NCBI GenBank assembly: GCA_963835535.1
Contig: CAWIFL010000003.1
Location: forward strand, 124,001 to 188,000
Origin: Fen-1245 sp963835535
Lineage (GTDB): Bacteria; Gemmatimonadota; Gemmatimonadetes; Gemmatimonadales; JACORV01
Direction of reading: 5' to 3'
DNA: 64,000 bases
Below the pieces are notes generated by a model. That model searched no databases. It saw only the letters and a program-made list of their open reading frames with translations, and was not told where the DNA came from. Positions 20,873-27,950 of this stretch are shown here, piece after piece; positions within the stretch are counted from its first letter, which is position 1; each line of letters begins with the position of its first letter. A program made the position numbers and the translations under genes.

Positions 20873-21059
20873 GCCGTGAGAGGTGAGAGGAAGGGGTGAG
20901 AAGTGAGAGGGCCAACGGCGTGAGAGGTGAGACGGCAAAGGCGTGAGAGGGTCACTGCTCACGCCTTTCCCTTCTTACGCAGTCACCCTCTCACCCCTCA
21001 CGCCTTTCGCCCTCTCACCCCTTCGGTTACCCTCTCACCTCTCACTTCTTACGGATTCC
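20873..21059. repeat. GTGAGA-word inverted repeat (long imperfect hairpin), empty copy
   Basis: Directly after the permease stop the plus strand carries degenerate units of GTGAGAGGTGAGA (20877-20950). These are followed by their complement, CTCTCACCTCTCACGCC-type units (20955-21052). The two arms could fold into a stem of about 80 bp. It ends 2 bases before bshB1. A related pair of arms flanks the gene at 21852-22223. Confidence 0.8.
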
Positions 21060-21060
21060 C

Positions 21061-21777
21061 ATGAAAGTCGACCTTCTCGCGATCGCTGCCCATCCGGATG
21101 ATGTGGAACTCACGTGCGGCGGCACGCTGGCCAAGGCCGTCCGGCAGGGCTACCGCGTCGGCATCCTCGACCTCGCCGCCGGCGAAGCGGGCACGCGCGG
21201 CTCGGCTGCGCTGCGCGCGAAGGAGGCCGCGGCCGGCGCCAGGACGCTGGGTGTGCACCAGCGCGAGAACGCGGGCCTCCGCGACGCCCACCTCCACAAC
21301 ACCGACGAGACACGGCGGGTCGTGATCGAGTGGATCCGGCGTTTCCGCCCGCGCACCGTGATCCTCCCCTTCCCCGTCGGCCGGCACCCCGACCACCGCG
21401 TTGCCTCCGAGCTGGGCCGCGACGCCTGCTATCTGGCCGGCCTCGAGCGCTACGACGCGGCGGGCCGCGCCCACCGCCCGCACAAGATCCTGTACGCGCT
21501 CGCCTACCGCGAAGACCCGGTCAAGCCGAGCTTCGTGGTGGACATCTCCGACACCTTCGCGGCCAAGATGAAGGCGCTGCACTGCTACAAGTCGCAGTTC
21601 GACGGCGCGAAGCGGGCGGGCGAGATCCACCCCACCGGCCAGCCGCTGTACGAGCTGGTCGAGACGCAGTCGGCGCACTACGGGTCGCTGATCCGGGCGC
21701 GGTACGGGGAGCCGTTCTTCACGCACGAAACGATCGCCGTGGATGACGTGGTGGAGATGACGGTCCAATCGATGTGA
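21061..21777 (+). CDS. bshB1: Bacillithiol biosynthesis deacetylase BshB1
   Basis: 238 residues, PIG-L/LmbE-type zinc hydrolase. The metal-binding AAHPDDVELTCGG is at residues 9-21, and the second ligand block PVGRHPDHRVASELG is near residue 110. Length and the GEAGTRGSAALRAKEAAAGA stretch match BshB1, which removes acetyl from N-acetylglucosaminyl-malate in bacillithiol synthesis. No bshA or bshC is in the window, so use of bacillithiol is inferred from this gene alone. Its stop codon is the first TGA of the downstream repeat arm. Confidence 0.85.
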   Translation: MKVDLLAIAAHPDDVELTCGGTLAKAVRQGYRVGILDLAAGEAGTRGSAALRAKEAAAGARTLGVHQRENAGLRDAHLHNTDETRRVVIEWIRRFRPRTVILPFPVGRHPDHRVASELGRDACYLAGLERYDAAGRAHRPHKILYALAYREDPVKPSFVVDISDTFAAKMKALHCYKSQFDGAKRAGEIHPTGQPLYELVETQSAHYGSLIRARYGEPFFTHETIAVDDVVEMTVQSM

Positions 21778-21848
21778 GAGCGTGATGTGAGAGACGTGAG
21801 AGGTGAGACGAATGGGTGAGACGTGAGAAGGCAAGAGTGTGAGAGGGA
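21774..21848. repeat. GTGAGA-word repeat arm (left of the four-helix-bundle gene)
   Basis: Purine-rich degenerate GTGAGA/GTGAGACG words begin at the stop codon of bshB1 and run to the end of the convergent four-helix-bundle gene. The complementary arm lies on the far side of that gene at 22279-22360. Confidence 0.75.
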
Positions 21849-21851
21849 GCT

Positions 21852-22223
21852 CTAGTCGCGCGGCGTGCGCGCGGACGGGGAGTGCAGCAACCCCCGGATG
21901 AGAGCCCGAACCCGACCCGCCCTCATGCGAAGGTCGGTGACTACCTGCGGCGGAATCCGCCCACTGCGCTCGGCGATCCACAAGTGACTCTCCAGCTCGG
22001 TCGCTGACCCTCGAGCCACTCGCAGCAACCTGGCCCCATCCTTGCCCAACCCCCTTCCGTACGCTTCGGCCACGTTGGCGGGTATCGACTCCGCGGCCCG
22101 CGCCAGCTGGTCCGCTGCCGCCGCCGCACCCACGCCGTGCATGCCCTTCGCGGCTACCAGCACCAGTCGAGCCAGCTCGGCCGCCTCGCGCCAGGCCAAC
22201 AGGTCTCCAAGGTCTCCATGCAT
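21852..22223 (-). CDS. Four-helix-bundle protein (23S rRNA intervening-sequence family)
   Basis: 123 residues from ATG 22223 (MHGDLGDLLAWREAAELAR). The family pattern is present: an opening helix with W-x-x-A, then DQLARAAESIPANVAEAYGR near residue 45, then ATELESHLWIAERSG near residue 75. Such proteins are pentameric four-helix bundles related to the ORF of 23S rRNA intervening sequences and to Avd of diversity-generating retroelements. Their role is poorly known. The gene lies between the two complementary arms of a GTGAGA-word hairpin and is transcribed against its neighbours, which suggests that gene and arms move as one unit. Confidence 0.8.
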   Translation of the reverse strand: MHGDLGDLLAWREAAELARLVLVAAKGMHGVGAAAAADQLARAAESIPANVAEAYGRGLGKDGARLLRVARGSATELESHLWIAERSGRIPPQVVTDLRMRAGRVRALIRGLLHSPSARTPRD

Positions 22224-22278
22224 GCGCCGAAGCTGCGGCCCGGAAGCGCCGCACGCGTACCGAACCTCCGCGCCACAC

Positions 22279-22360
22279 CCCCTTCTCACGCATTCACCGT
22301 CTCACTTCTCACGCCTTTGGCCCTCTCACATCTCACCTGTTCCTCTCACCTCTCACGCCT
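22279..22360. repeat. GTGAGA-word repeat arm (right of the four-helix-bundle gene)
   Basis: Pyrimidine-rich CTTCTCACGCATT and CCTCTCACCTCTCACGCC words, the complement of the arm at 21774-21848. The arm ends 13 bases before the start of the cysteine desulfurase gene. Confidence 0.75.
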
Positions 22361-22373
22361 TAGCTTTTGGGAC

Positions 22374-23564
22374 ATGGCCTCTCGGGTTTACCTCGATCAC
22401 GCCGCCACGACCCCCGTGCGCGCTGAAGTGCGCGCGGCCATGCTGCCCTTCCTGGGCGACGCCGCCTTCGGCAACCCCTCCTCCGCGCACGGCTTCGGAC
22501 GGGCCGCCCGCGCCGCGGTCGAGCATGCGCGCGAGCAGGTGGCCCGCGCGCTTGGCGCGGAGCCGCGCCAGGTCTACTTCACTTCGGGCGGCACAGAGGC
22601 GGACAACCTCGCGGTCCTGGGGTCGGCACTGGCGCGCCGCAACGACCGGCACAGCCTGGCCGCCGCCCATCTCGTCTCCTCGCCGACCGAGCACAAGGCC
22701 GTGCTCGCGGCGGTGCACGAGGCCGAAGCGCAGGGCGCCCGCGCGACCATGCTCCCGGTGGACCAGGGCGGCCTCGTGGATCTCGGCGCGCTTGCCGAGG
22801 CGCTGCAGGAGCACCACAAGCCCTCGCTGGTCTCCGTGATGTGGGTGAACAACGAGGTGGGCACGATCCAGCCGGTCGCGGAGATCGCGTCGCGCTGCGC
22901 GGCCGCGAGCGTCCCCTTCCACACCGACGCGGTGCAGGCGTTCGGCAAGGTGGCGATCGACCTCGAGACGTTCCCCTGGGCCGCCGTGACGGTCTCCGCT
23001 CACAAGATCGGCGGCCCCAAGGGCATCGGAGCGCTGGTGGTGAAGGACCCGGCGCTGCTCCACGGCCTCATCCACGGCGGGTCGCAGCAGTCGGGCTTGA
23101 GGCCGGGGACGGAGAACGTGCCGGGGATCGTCGGGTTCGGCGAAGCGGCCGAGCTGGCGGCTGAGGAGCAGGCCGCGAAGGCCACCGCGTGGGCGGTCAT
23201 GCGCAATGCGCTCCAGCTCGCCATCCTCGAGCGCGTGAGCGACGCGGTGGTGCATGGTGCACGAGCCGCGCGCGCCCCCAACATCCTCAGCGTCAGCGCG
23301 CCGGGGACCGACTCCGAGTCGCTCCTGATGCACCTGGACCTGGCGGGCGTGGCGGTCTCGTCCGGCTCCGCCTGCCTGACCGGCGCCGTGGAGCCCTCGC
23401 ACGTGCTGACGGCGATGGGCGTGCCGCACGACCTGGCGGCCGCAGCGGTGCGCTTCTCTTTCGGCGCGCTGTCCACGCCGGACCAGGTGCCCCAGGTCGC
23501 CGACGCCTACGGCCGCGTCGTGGCCAAGGTCCGCCAGCTCCGCCAGGTGCTGTCCCGCTCGTGA
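22374..23564 (+). CDS. Cysteine desulfurase (IscS/NifS family)
   Basis: 396 residues from ATG 22374. PLP aminotransferase class V fold: YLDHAATTPVRAEV at the start, TSGGTEADNLAVLG near 70, and the lysine motif SAHKIGGPKGIGALVV near 208. The catalytic-cysteine loop SSGSACLTGAVEPSHVL near 330 has the long-loop form. It moves sulfur from cysteine to acceptor proteins. It overlaps mnmA by 4 bases, so its main job here is probably to supply persulfide for tRNA 2-thiolation. Confidence 0.92.
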   Translation: MASRVYLDHAATTPVRAEVRAAMLPFLGDAAFGNPSSAHGFGRAARAAVEHAREQVARALGAEPRQVYFTSGGTEADNLAVLGSALARRNDRHSLAAAHLVSSPTEHKAVLAAVHEAEAQGARATMLPVDQGGLVDLGALAEALQEHHKPSLVSVMWVNNEVGTIQPVAEIASRCAAASVPFHTDAVQAFGKVAIDLETFPWAAVTVSAHKIGGPKGIGALVVKDPALLHGLIHGGSQQSGLRPGTENVPGIVGFGEAAELAAEEQAAKATAWAVMRNALQLAILERVSDAVVHGARAARAPNILSVSAPGTDSESLLMHLDLAGVAVSSGSACLTGAVEPSHVLTAMGVPHDLAAAAVRFSFGALSTPDQVPQVADAYGRVVAKVRQLRQVLSRS

Positions 23565-24616
23565 GCCGCGTCCTGGTCGCCATGTCGGGCGGCGTGGACT
23601 CGTCGGTCGCCGCGGCGCTGCTGGTCGAGCAGGGCTACGACGTCATCGGCGCGACGATGAAGCTCTTCTGCTACGGCGAGGAGAGCGTGGCGGACCGGCC
23701 CTGCTGCTCGCTCGACTCGATCCAGGACGCGCGCGCCGTCGCCGACCGGCTCGGCATTCCCCACTACGTCTTGAACCTCGAGGACCGGTTCGGCCGCGAC
23801 GTCATCCGGAACTTCGTGGACGAGTATGCGCGCGGCCGCACGCCGATCCCCTGCGTGCGCTGCAACTCCTTCACCAAGTTCAGTGATCTTCTCGCGCACG
23901 CCGAGGCGCTCGGCTGCGACGCGATCGCCACCGGCCACTACGCGCGTGCCGAGGGCGGCGCGCTCTTCCGCGGCGCCGACCGGAGCAAGGACCAGTCCTA
24001 TTTCCTCTGGGGGATCCGCGCGGACGTCGTCCCGCGGATGCTCACGCCGGTGGGCCATCTGGCCAAGACCGAGACGCGCGACGTGGCGCGGCGCCTCGGC
24101 CTCGTGACCGCGGACAAGGTCGAGAGCCAGGAGATCTGCTTCGTCCCCAGCGGCGACTACCTGGACGTGCTCGAGCGGCGGCTGCCGGCCGAAGCGCCCG
24201 CCCTGCAGCCGGGGCCGATCGTGACGACCGATGGCGAGCATCTGGGCGAGCACGCCGGCTTCGCCCGCTACACCGTCGGCCAGCGGCGCGGCCTCCCCGC
24301 CAGGTCCGGCCGGGCGCTCTTCGTCCTCCAAATCCGCCCCGAGTCGCGCGAGGTGGTCGTCGGGCCCGCCGAGGAGCTGGAGGCCCGGGCCGTCTCGCTC
24401 GAGGAGGTGAACTGGCTGGCCGAGCCGCTGCATCCCGGGGACCGCTGCGAGGTGCAGATCCGCTACCGGGCCCGCCCGGCGGCCGCCGAAGTGCGCGCCG
24501 CTGCTCCGGATACCCTCGAGCTGGCCCTCCTCGAGCCCGTCCGGGCCGTGGCGCCGGGCCAGAGCGGGGTCCTGTACCGCGGCGACCGGATGCTGGGGGG
24601 CGGCATCCTCGCCTGA
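23561..24616 (+). CDS. mnmA: tRNA-specific 2-thiouridylase MnmA
   Basis: 351 residues from GTG 23561. PP-loop SGGVDSSVAAALL at residues 8-20, the catalytic cysteines in IPCVRCNSFTKF (near 103) and ESQEICFVPSGDY (near 193), and the C-terminal barrel with FARYTVGQRRGL. The enzyme adenylates and thiolates U34 of tRNA-Glu, -Gln and -Lys. Translationally coupled to the cysteine desulfurase gene, its likely sulfur source. Confidence 0.95.
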   Translation: MSRVLVAMSGGVDSSVAAALLVEQGYDVIGATMKLFCYGEESVADRPCCSLDSIQDARAVADRLGIPHYVLNLEDRFGRDVIRNFVDEYARGRTPIPCVRCNSFTKFSDLLAHAEALGCDAIATGHYARAEGGALFRGADRSKDQSYFLWGIRADVVPRMLTPVGHLAKTETRDVARRLGLVTADKVESQEICFVPSGDYLDVLERRLPAEAPALQPGPIVTTDGEHLGEHAGFARYTVGQRRGLPARSGRALFVLQIRPESREVVVGPAEELEARAVSLEEVNWLAEPLHPGDRCEVQIRYRARPAAAEVRAAAPDTLELALLEPVRAVAPGQSGVLYRGDRMLGGGILA

Positions 24617-24663
24617 AACTCGCTCCTCGACACGGCGCCCACCGTGCTGCAACATATCTGGCC

Positions 24664-25171
24664 ATGGAAGTCATCCTGATCCGCCACGCCAAGGCCGAAT
24701 CGCGCGACGCCAACTCCTGGCCCGACGACGACCTCCGGCCGCTCACGGCCGAGGGGCGCGCCGAGCAGCGCGCCGCGGCGCGGGCGATGAAGAAGATGGG
24801 GATCAAGTTCGATTTCCTCGTGACCAGCCCGTTGCTCCGGGCGCGCGAGACCGCGGATCTCGTCGCGAAAGGCTATCGCTGGTCGGAGCCGCCGCAGGTG
24901 GCCGAGGAGCTGGGGCACGAGTACTCGGTCGGCGCGGTGGTGAAGTTCCTGGCGAAGTTCCCGCCCGACTGCCACGGTGGCGCTGGTCGGCCACGAGCCG
25001 GACTTCTCGGACCTCACGAGCGCCTTGATCTCGAAGAACTGCGACGTCAACATCGCGGTGAAGAAGAGCGGCGTGGTGGGGATCGAATTCGACGGCCCGG
25101 CGGAGGCCGGAAAAGGGACGCTGCTATTCCACCTCAAGCCGGGGCATTTGAGGAAGCTGGGGGAAGGGTAG
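24664..25171 (+). pseudogene. sixA: SixA-type phosphohistidine phosphatase, frameshifted
   Basis: The N-terminal frame gives the histidine-phosphatase signature LIRHAKAESRDANSWPDDD followed by TSPLLRARETADLV. Near 24970 the frame is lost, and the rest (VALVGHEPDFSDLTSALIS, the second conserved His, to the end at 25171) is in another frame. With a single-base correction the product would be about 168 residues, the usual SixA length. SixA removes phosphate from histidine of phosphotransfer proteins. Either a recent pseudogene or an assembly indel. An AT-rich CATATCT stretch just before the ATG may be its -10 region. Confidence 0.75.
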
Positions 25172-25303
25172 ATGCAGGGGTTAGGGATTAGGGGTTAGGG
25201 GTTAGGGGAAAGGCAAGAAAGAAGGCGCCACGGATCTCGCGGCGCCTTTTTCGTTCTTCCCCAACCCCTAATCCCTAGCCCCTAGCCCCTATCCCCTAAT
25301 CCC
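25172..25303. repeat. TTAGGGG heptad inverted repeat with terminator in the loop
   Basis: Plus-strand heptads GGGGTTAGGGATTAGGGG (25174-25210) face their complement CCCCTAATCCCTAGCCCC (25260-25302). A terminator stem sits between them. Heptads of the same type, one arm only, occur at 9573-9595. Confidence 0.8.
25222..25248. terminator. Bidirectional terminator
   Basis: Stem AAGGCGCC (25222-25229) with GGCGCCTT (25241-25248), loop of 11, flanked by an A-rich run on the left (AAGAAAG) and TTTTTCGTTCTT on the right. It can therefore terminate the converging sixA and cupredoxin transcripts. Confidence 0.8.
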
Positions 25304-25667
25304 GCTTCGTTACCACCACCATCCCGCTCATCGTCCCGTGCTGCGGGCCGCAATCGAAGGTGCAAAACCACTCCCGGCCGCCGACCCAGTCCGCCACGAA
25401 CGTCACTTCCGCCGGCAGACCCGGATAGGCCGTGATGTCGAAGTTCTCCCCCTCGACCCTGAAGCCGTGGGCGCTGTCCATCGCCTTCAGCGTGACGTGG
25501 ATGGTGTCCCCGTAGTTGGCCCGGATCTCCGTCGGCGTGAAGTGCCCGAAGTGGCCCTCGATGACGACGTCGATCCGCCGCGGCGCGGGGTTTGCGGGCC
25601 GCGAGGTGGTCGTGGCGCCGGCCAGACCGGCGACGGCGGCGGCGATCAGAAGACGTACGGCGAACAT
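25296..25667 (-). CDS. Small exported CuA-type cupredoxin
   Basis: 123 residues from ATG 25667 with a signal peptide (1-21). The mature domain is a cupredoxin fold of about 95 residues. It carries an upstream ligand His (SAHGFRVEG) and the C-terminal cluster CTFDCGPQHGTM, i.e. Cys-x3-Cys-x3-His-x2-Met, the arrangement of the binuclear CuA centre of cytochrome oxidase subunit II and nitrous-oxide reductase. It lacks the transmembrane helices of subunit II. It may be a periplasmic electron carrier or copper-delivery protein. A TATAAT box lies on the minus strand at 25704-25699, 32 bases upstream of the start. Confidence 0.78.
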   Translation of the reverse strand: MFAVRLLIAAAVAGLAGATTTSRPANPAPRRIDVVIEGHFGHFTPTEIRANYGDTIHVTLKAMDSAHGFRVEGENFDITAYPGLPAEVTFVADWVGGREWFCTFDCGPQHGTMSGMVVVTKRD

Positions 25668-25857
25668 CGGCAACTCGTATCTGGAGTGATTTGTTCGTAT
25701 TATAGACAATCGCACGCCGCAAGGGTAGTTAGGGGTCCGCTCTGGGTCGGCGGTAGGCCGCCGGAGCGCCGGTGGCGCCATCGCTACACAACCGGGCCGC
25801 GGCGGCTATATTCCGCGACGAGTTCGACAGCGAACCCTCAACCTGGAGAGGACGCCA

Positions 25858-26061
25858 ATGCCGAAGAAGGCCGCCAGCCCCAAGAAGAAGGCCGCCGCCA
25901 AGAAGCCGATGGCCGCCAATGAGGGCTACTGCGTGAAGTGCAAGGCGAAGCGCGAGATGGCGAACGTGAAGCAAGTGAAAATGGCCAATGGCCGGCCCGC
26001 GCTGAAGGGCACCTGCCCCGTGTGCGGCACCGGCATGTTCAAGATCCTTCCGCCGTCCTGA
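25858..26061 (+). CDS. DUF5679-type small zinc-ribbon protein
   Basis: 67 residues. A Lys/Ala-rich N-terminal tail (residues 1-18) precedes a zinc-ribbon-like core with two Cys pairs, YCVKCKAKREM and GTCPVCGTGMF. The core matches the small DUF5679 family of unknown function, and the basic tail suggests nucleic-acid contact. A good TGGAGAGG site precedes the ATG. It lies 12 bases upstream of rocD and may be co-transcribed with it. Confidence 0.8.
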   Translation: MPKKAASPKKKAAAKKPMAANEGYCVKCKAKREMANVKQVKMANGRPALKGTCPVCGTGMFKILPPS

Positions 26062-26073
26062 GGTCAGAGCCAG

Positions 26074-27309
26074 ATGAGCCGGTCAGAGCAATTCCTCAAG
26101 GAAGCCGTCAAGTACAGCGCGAATAACTACAAGCCGCTGGACGTGGTGCTGGAGCGTGGCCAGGGCCCGTGGGTCTGGGACGTGGACGGGAAGAAGTACC
26201 TCGACTGTCTCAGCGCCTACTCGGCCGTCAACCAGGGCCACTGCCATCCCCGGATCGTGAAGGCCGCGCAGGAGCAGGCCGCGCGCCTCACGCTCACGTC
26301 GCGGGCCTTCCACAACGATCAGATGGGGCCGTTCCTCCATCAGCTGTGCGAGCTGGCCGGCTTCGCGAAGGCGCTGCCGATGAATTCCGGCGCCGAGGCA
26401 GTCGAGACGGCGATCAAGGCGATCCGGAAGTGGGGCTACAAGGTCAAGAAGATCCCCGAGGGGAAGGCGGAGATCATCGTCTCGGCCGGCAACTTCCACG
26501 GCCGCACCACGACGATCATCAGCTTCTCCACCGAGCCCCAGTACAAGGACGGCTTCGGGCCGTTCACGCCGGGCTTCAAGATCATCCCGTTCGGTGACGC
26601 CGCGGCGCTGGAGCAGGCGATCACGCCGAACACCTGCGCCTTCCTGACCGAGCCGCTGCAGGGCGAGGCCGGGGTCATCGTGGCGAAGGACGGGTGGCTG
26701 AAGCAGATCCGCGAGATCACGAAGAAGCACAACGTGCTCTGGGTGGACGACGAGATCCAGACGGGCCTCGGCCGCACCGGGAAGATGTTCATGTGGCAGT
26801 GGGAGAACGCGCGGCCCGACGCGCTGATCGTCGGGAAGGCCGTGGCCGGCGGGATGTATCCGGTCTCGGCGCTCCTGGCGGACGAGAACCTGATGGGCGT
26901 CTTCAAGCCCGGCGATCACGGCTCCACCTTCGGGGGCAACCCCTTCGGCGCCGCGATCGGCCGCGCCGCCTTGAGCGTGCTGGTCGACGAGAAGCTGGCC
27001 GACCGCGCGCACGAGCTGGGCACGTGGTTCATGGACGAGCTGCGGAAGATGCACTCGCCGCAGGTGGTCGAGGTGCGCGGCAAGGGGCTGCTGATCGGCG
27101 TCGAGATCCGGGTCGAGGCCGGCACGGCGCGTCCCTACTGCGAGGCGCTGGCCGAGCGGGGCATCCTCTGCAAGGAGACGCACGACCAGGTCGTGCGGTT
27201 CGCCCCCGCGCTGACGGTGTCCAAGGCCGACCTGGAGTGGGCGCTGCCGAAGATCAAGGAAGTGCTGGCGATGAGCTTCGGGCGGGCGCTGGCCGGAGCG
27301 GCGCACTAG
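26074..27309 (+). CDS. rocD: Ornithine aminotransferase
   Basis: 411 residues, class III PLP aminotransferase. VLERGQGPWVWDVDGKKYLD is at the start, followed by LPMNSGAEAVETAIKAIRKW and LWVDDEIQTGLGRTGKMF. The PLP lysine is in DALIVGKAVAGGMYPVSALL near residue 255. The segment pattern is that of RocD rather than of acetylornithine or 4-aminobutyrate transaminases. It converts ornithine and 2-oxoglutarate to glutamate-semialdehyde and glutamate, linking arginine and proline metabolism. Confidence 0.9.
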   Translation: MSRSEQFLKEAVKYSANNYKPLDVVLERGQGPWVWDVDGKKYLDCLSAYSAVNQGHCHPRIVKAAQEQAARLTLTSRAFHNDQMGPFLHQLCELAGFAKALPMNSGAEAVETAIKAIRKWGYKVKKIPEGKAEIIVSAGNFHGRTTTIISFSTEPQYKDGFGPFTPGFKIIPFGDAAALEQAITPNTCAFLTEPLQGEAGVIVAKDGWLKQIREITKKHNVLWVDDEIQTGLGRTGKMFMWQWENARPDALIVGKAVAGGMYPVSALLADENLMGVFKPGDHGSTFGGNPFGAAIGRAALSVLVDEKLADRAHELGTWFMDELRKMHSPQVVEVRGKGLLIGVEIRVEAGTARPYCEALAERGILCKETHDQVVRFAPALTVSKADLEWALPKIKEVLAMSFGRALAGAAH

Positions 27310-27334
27310 GCGACCGGCAGCCGGATCTGAATCC

Positions 27335-27366
27335 GAAGCGGGGCGCCAGCGACGGCGCCCCGCTTC
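27335..27366 (+). terminator. Terminator hairpin after rocD
   Basis: Perfect 13-bp stem GAAGCGGGGCGCC / GGCGCCCCGCTTC with loop AGCGAC, 25 bases after the rocD stop. It is followed by TCATCTC, so a weak U-tract. Confidence 0.65.
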
Positions 27367-27382
27367 TCATCTCGGGGGGCAC

Positions 27383-27949
27383 GTGCAGAAACTCCTGGTG
27401 TTCAATTCGACGTCGCTGGACGGCTACTTCGCCGACGCGAAGGGCGACCTGCGCTTCGCGCACAACCCGGAGCAGGACGCGGAGTTCACCGCGTTCACCT
27501 CGAGGAACGCCGGCGGTGGCGGCGCGCTCCTGTTCGGCCGGAAGACCTATCAACTGATGGAGACCTATTGGCCCACGCCCGCGGCGGCGAAGGCGATGCC
27601 CGAGGTGGCCGCGGGGATGAACCGGCTCCGGAAGTACGTCGTCTCCCGGACGCTCGAAAAGGTGTCGTGGCAGAACACGACCTTGCTCAAGGGCGATCTG
27701 CTGGCCGAGGTGCGCCAGCTCAAGAGCGCGCCGGGCGATGGCATCGCCATCCTGGGCAGCGGCAGCCTCGTCGCCCAGCTCGCGCCCGCGGGGCTGATCG
27801 ACGAGTTCCAGATCGTGCTGATCCCGGTGGTCCTTGGCAGCGGCCGGACGATGTTCGACGGGATGACGCAGCAGGTCCCGCTGCGGCTCAAGAGCAGCAG
27901 GGCCTTCAAGAACGGGAACGTCATGCTGAGCTACGAGCCGGTGCGCTGA
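27383..27949 (+). CDS. DHFR-like (RibD C-terminal type) reductase
   Basis: 188 residues from GTG 27383. The fold signature is STSLDGYFADAKGDLRFAH at the start, then LLFGRKTYQLMETYWP, IAILGSGSLVAQLAPAGLID and PVVLGSGRTMFDGM. It belongs to the RibD C-terminal/YyaP group of NAD(P)H-dependent oxidoreductases, not to folate DHFR proper, and is not evidence of trimethoprim resistance. A distant relative is at 51424-51951. Substrate unknown. Confidence 0.8.
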   Translation: MQKLLVFNSTSLDGYFADAKGDLRFAHNPEQDAEFTAFTSRNAGGGGALLFGRKTYQLMETYWPTPAAAKAMPEVAAGMNRLRKYVVSRTLEKVSWQNTTLLKGDLLAEVRQLKSAPGDGIAILGSGSLVAQLAPAGLIDEFQIVLIPVVLGSGRTMFDGMTQQVPLRLKSSRAFKNGNVMLSYEPVR

Positions 27950-27950
27950 G

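Noticed and set aside
20873..22370. CRISPR-like array from the GTGAGA repeats
   Set aside because: Units are degenerate, contiguous and without unique spacers, and there are no cas genes.
27383..27949. Trimethoprim-resistance dihydrofolate reductase near an integron
   Set aside because: Motifs are of the RibD C-terminal/YyaP group and the gene lies outside the cassette array; the same holds for 51424-51951.
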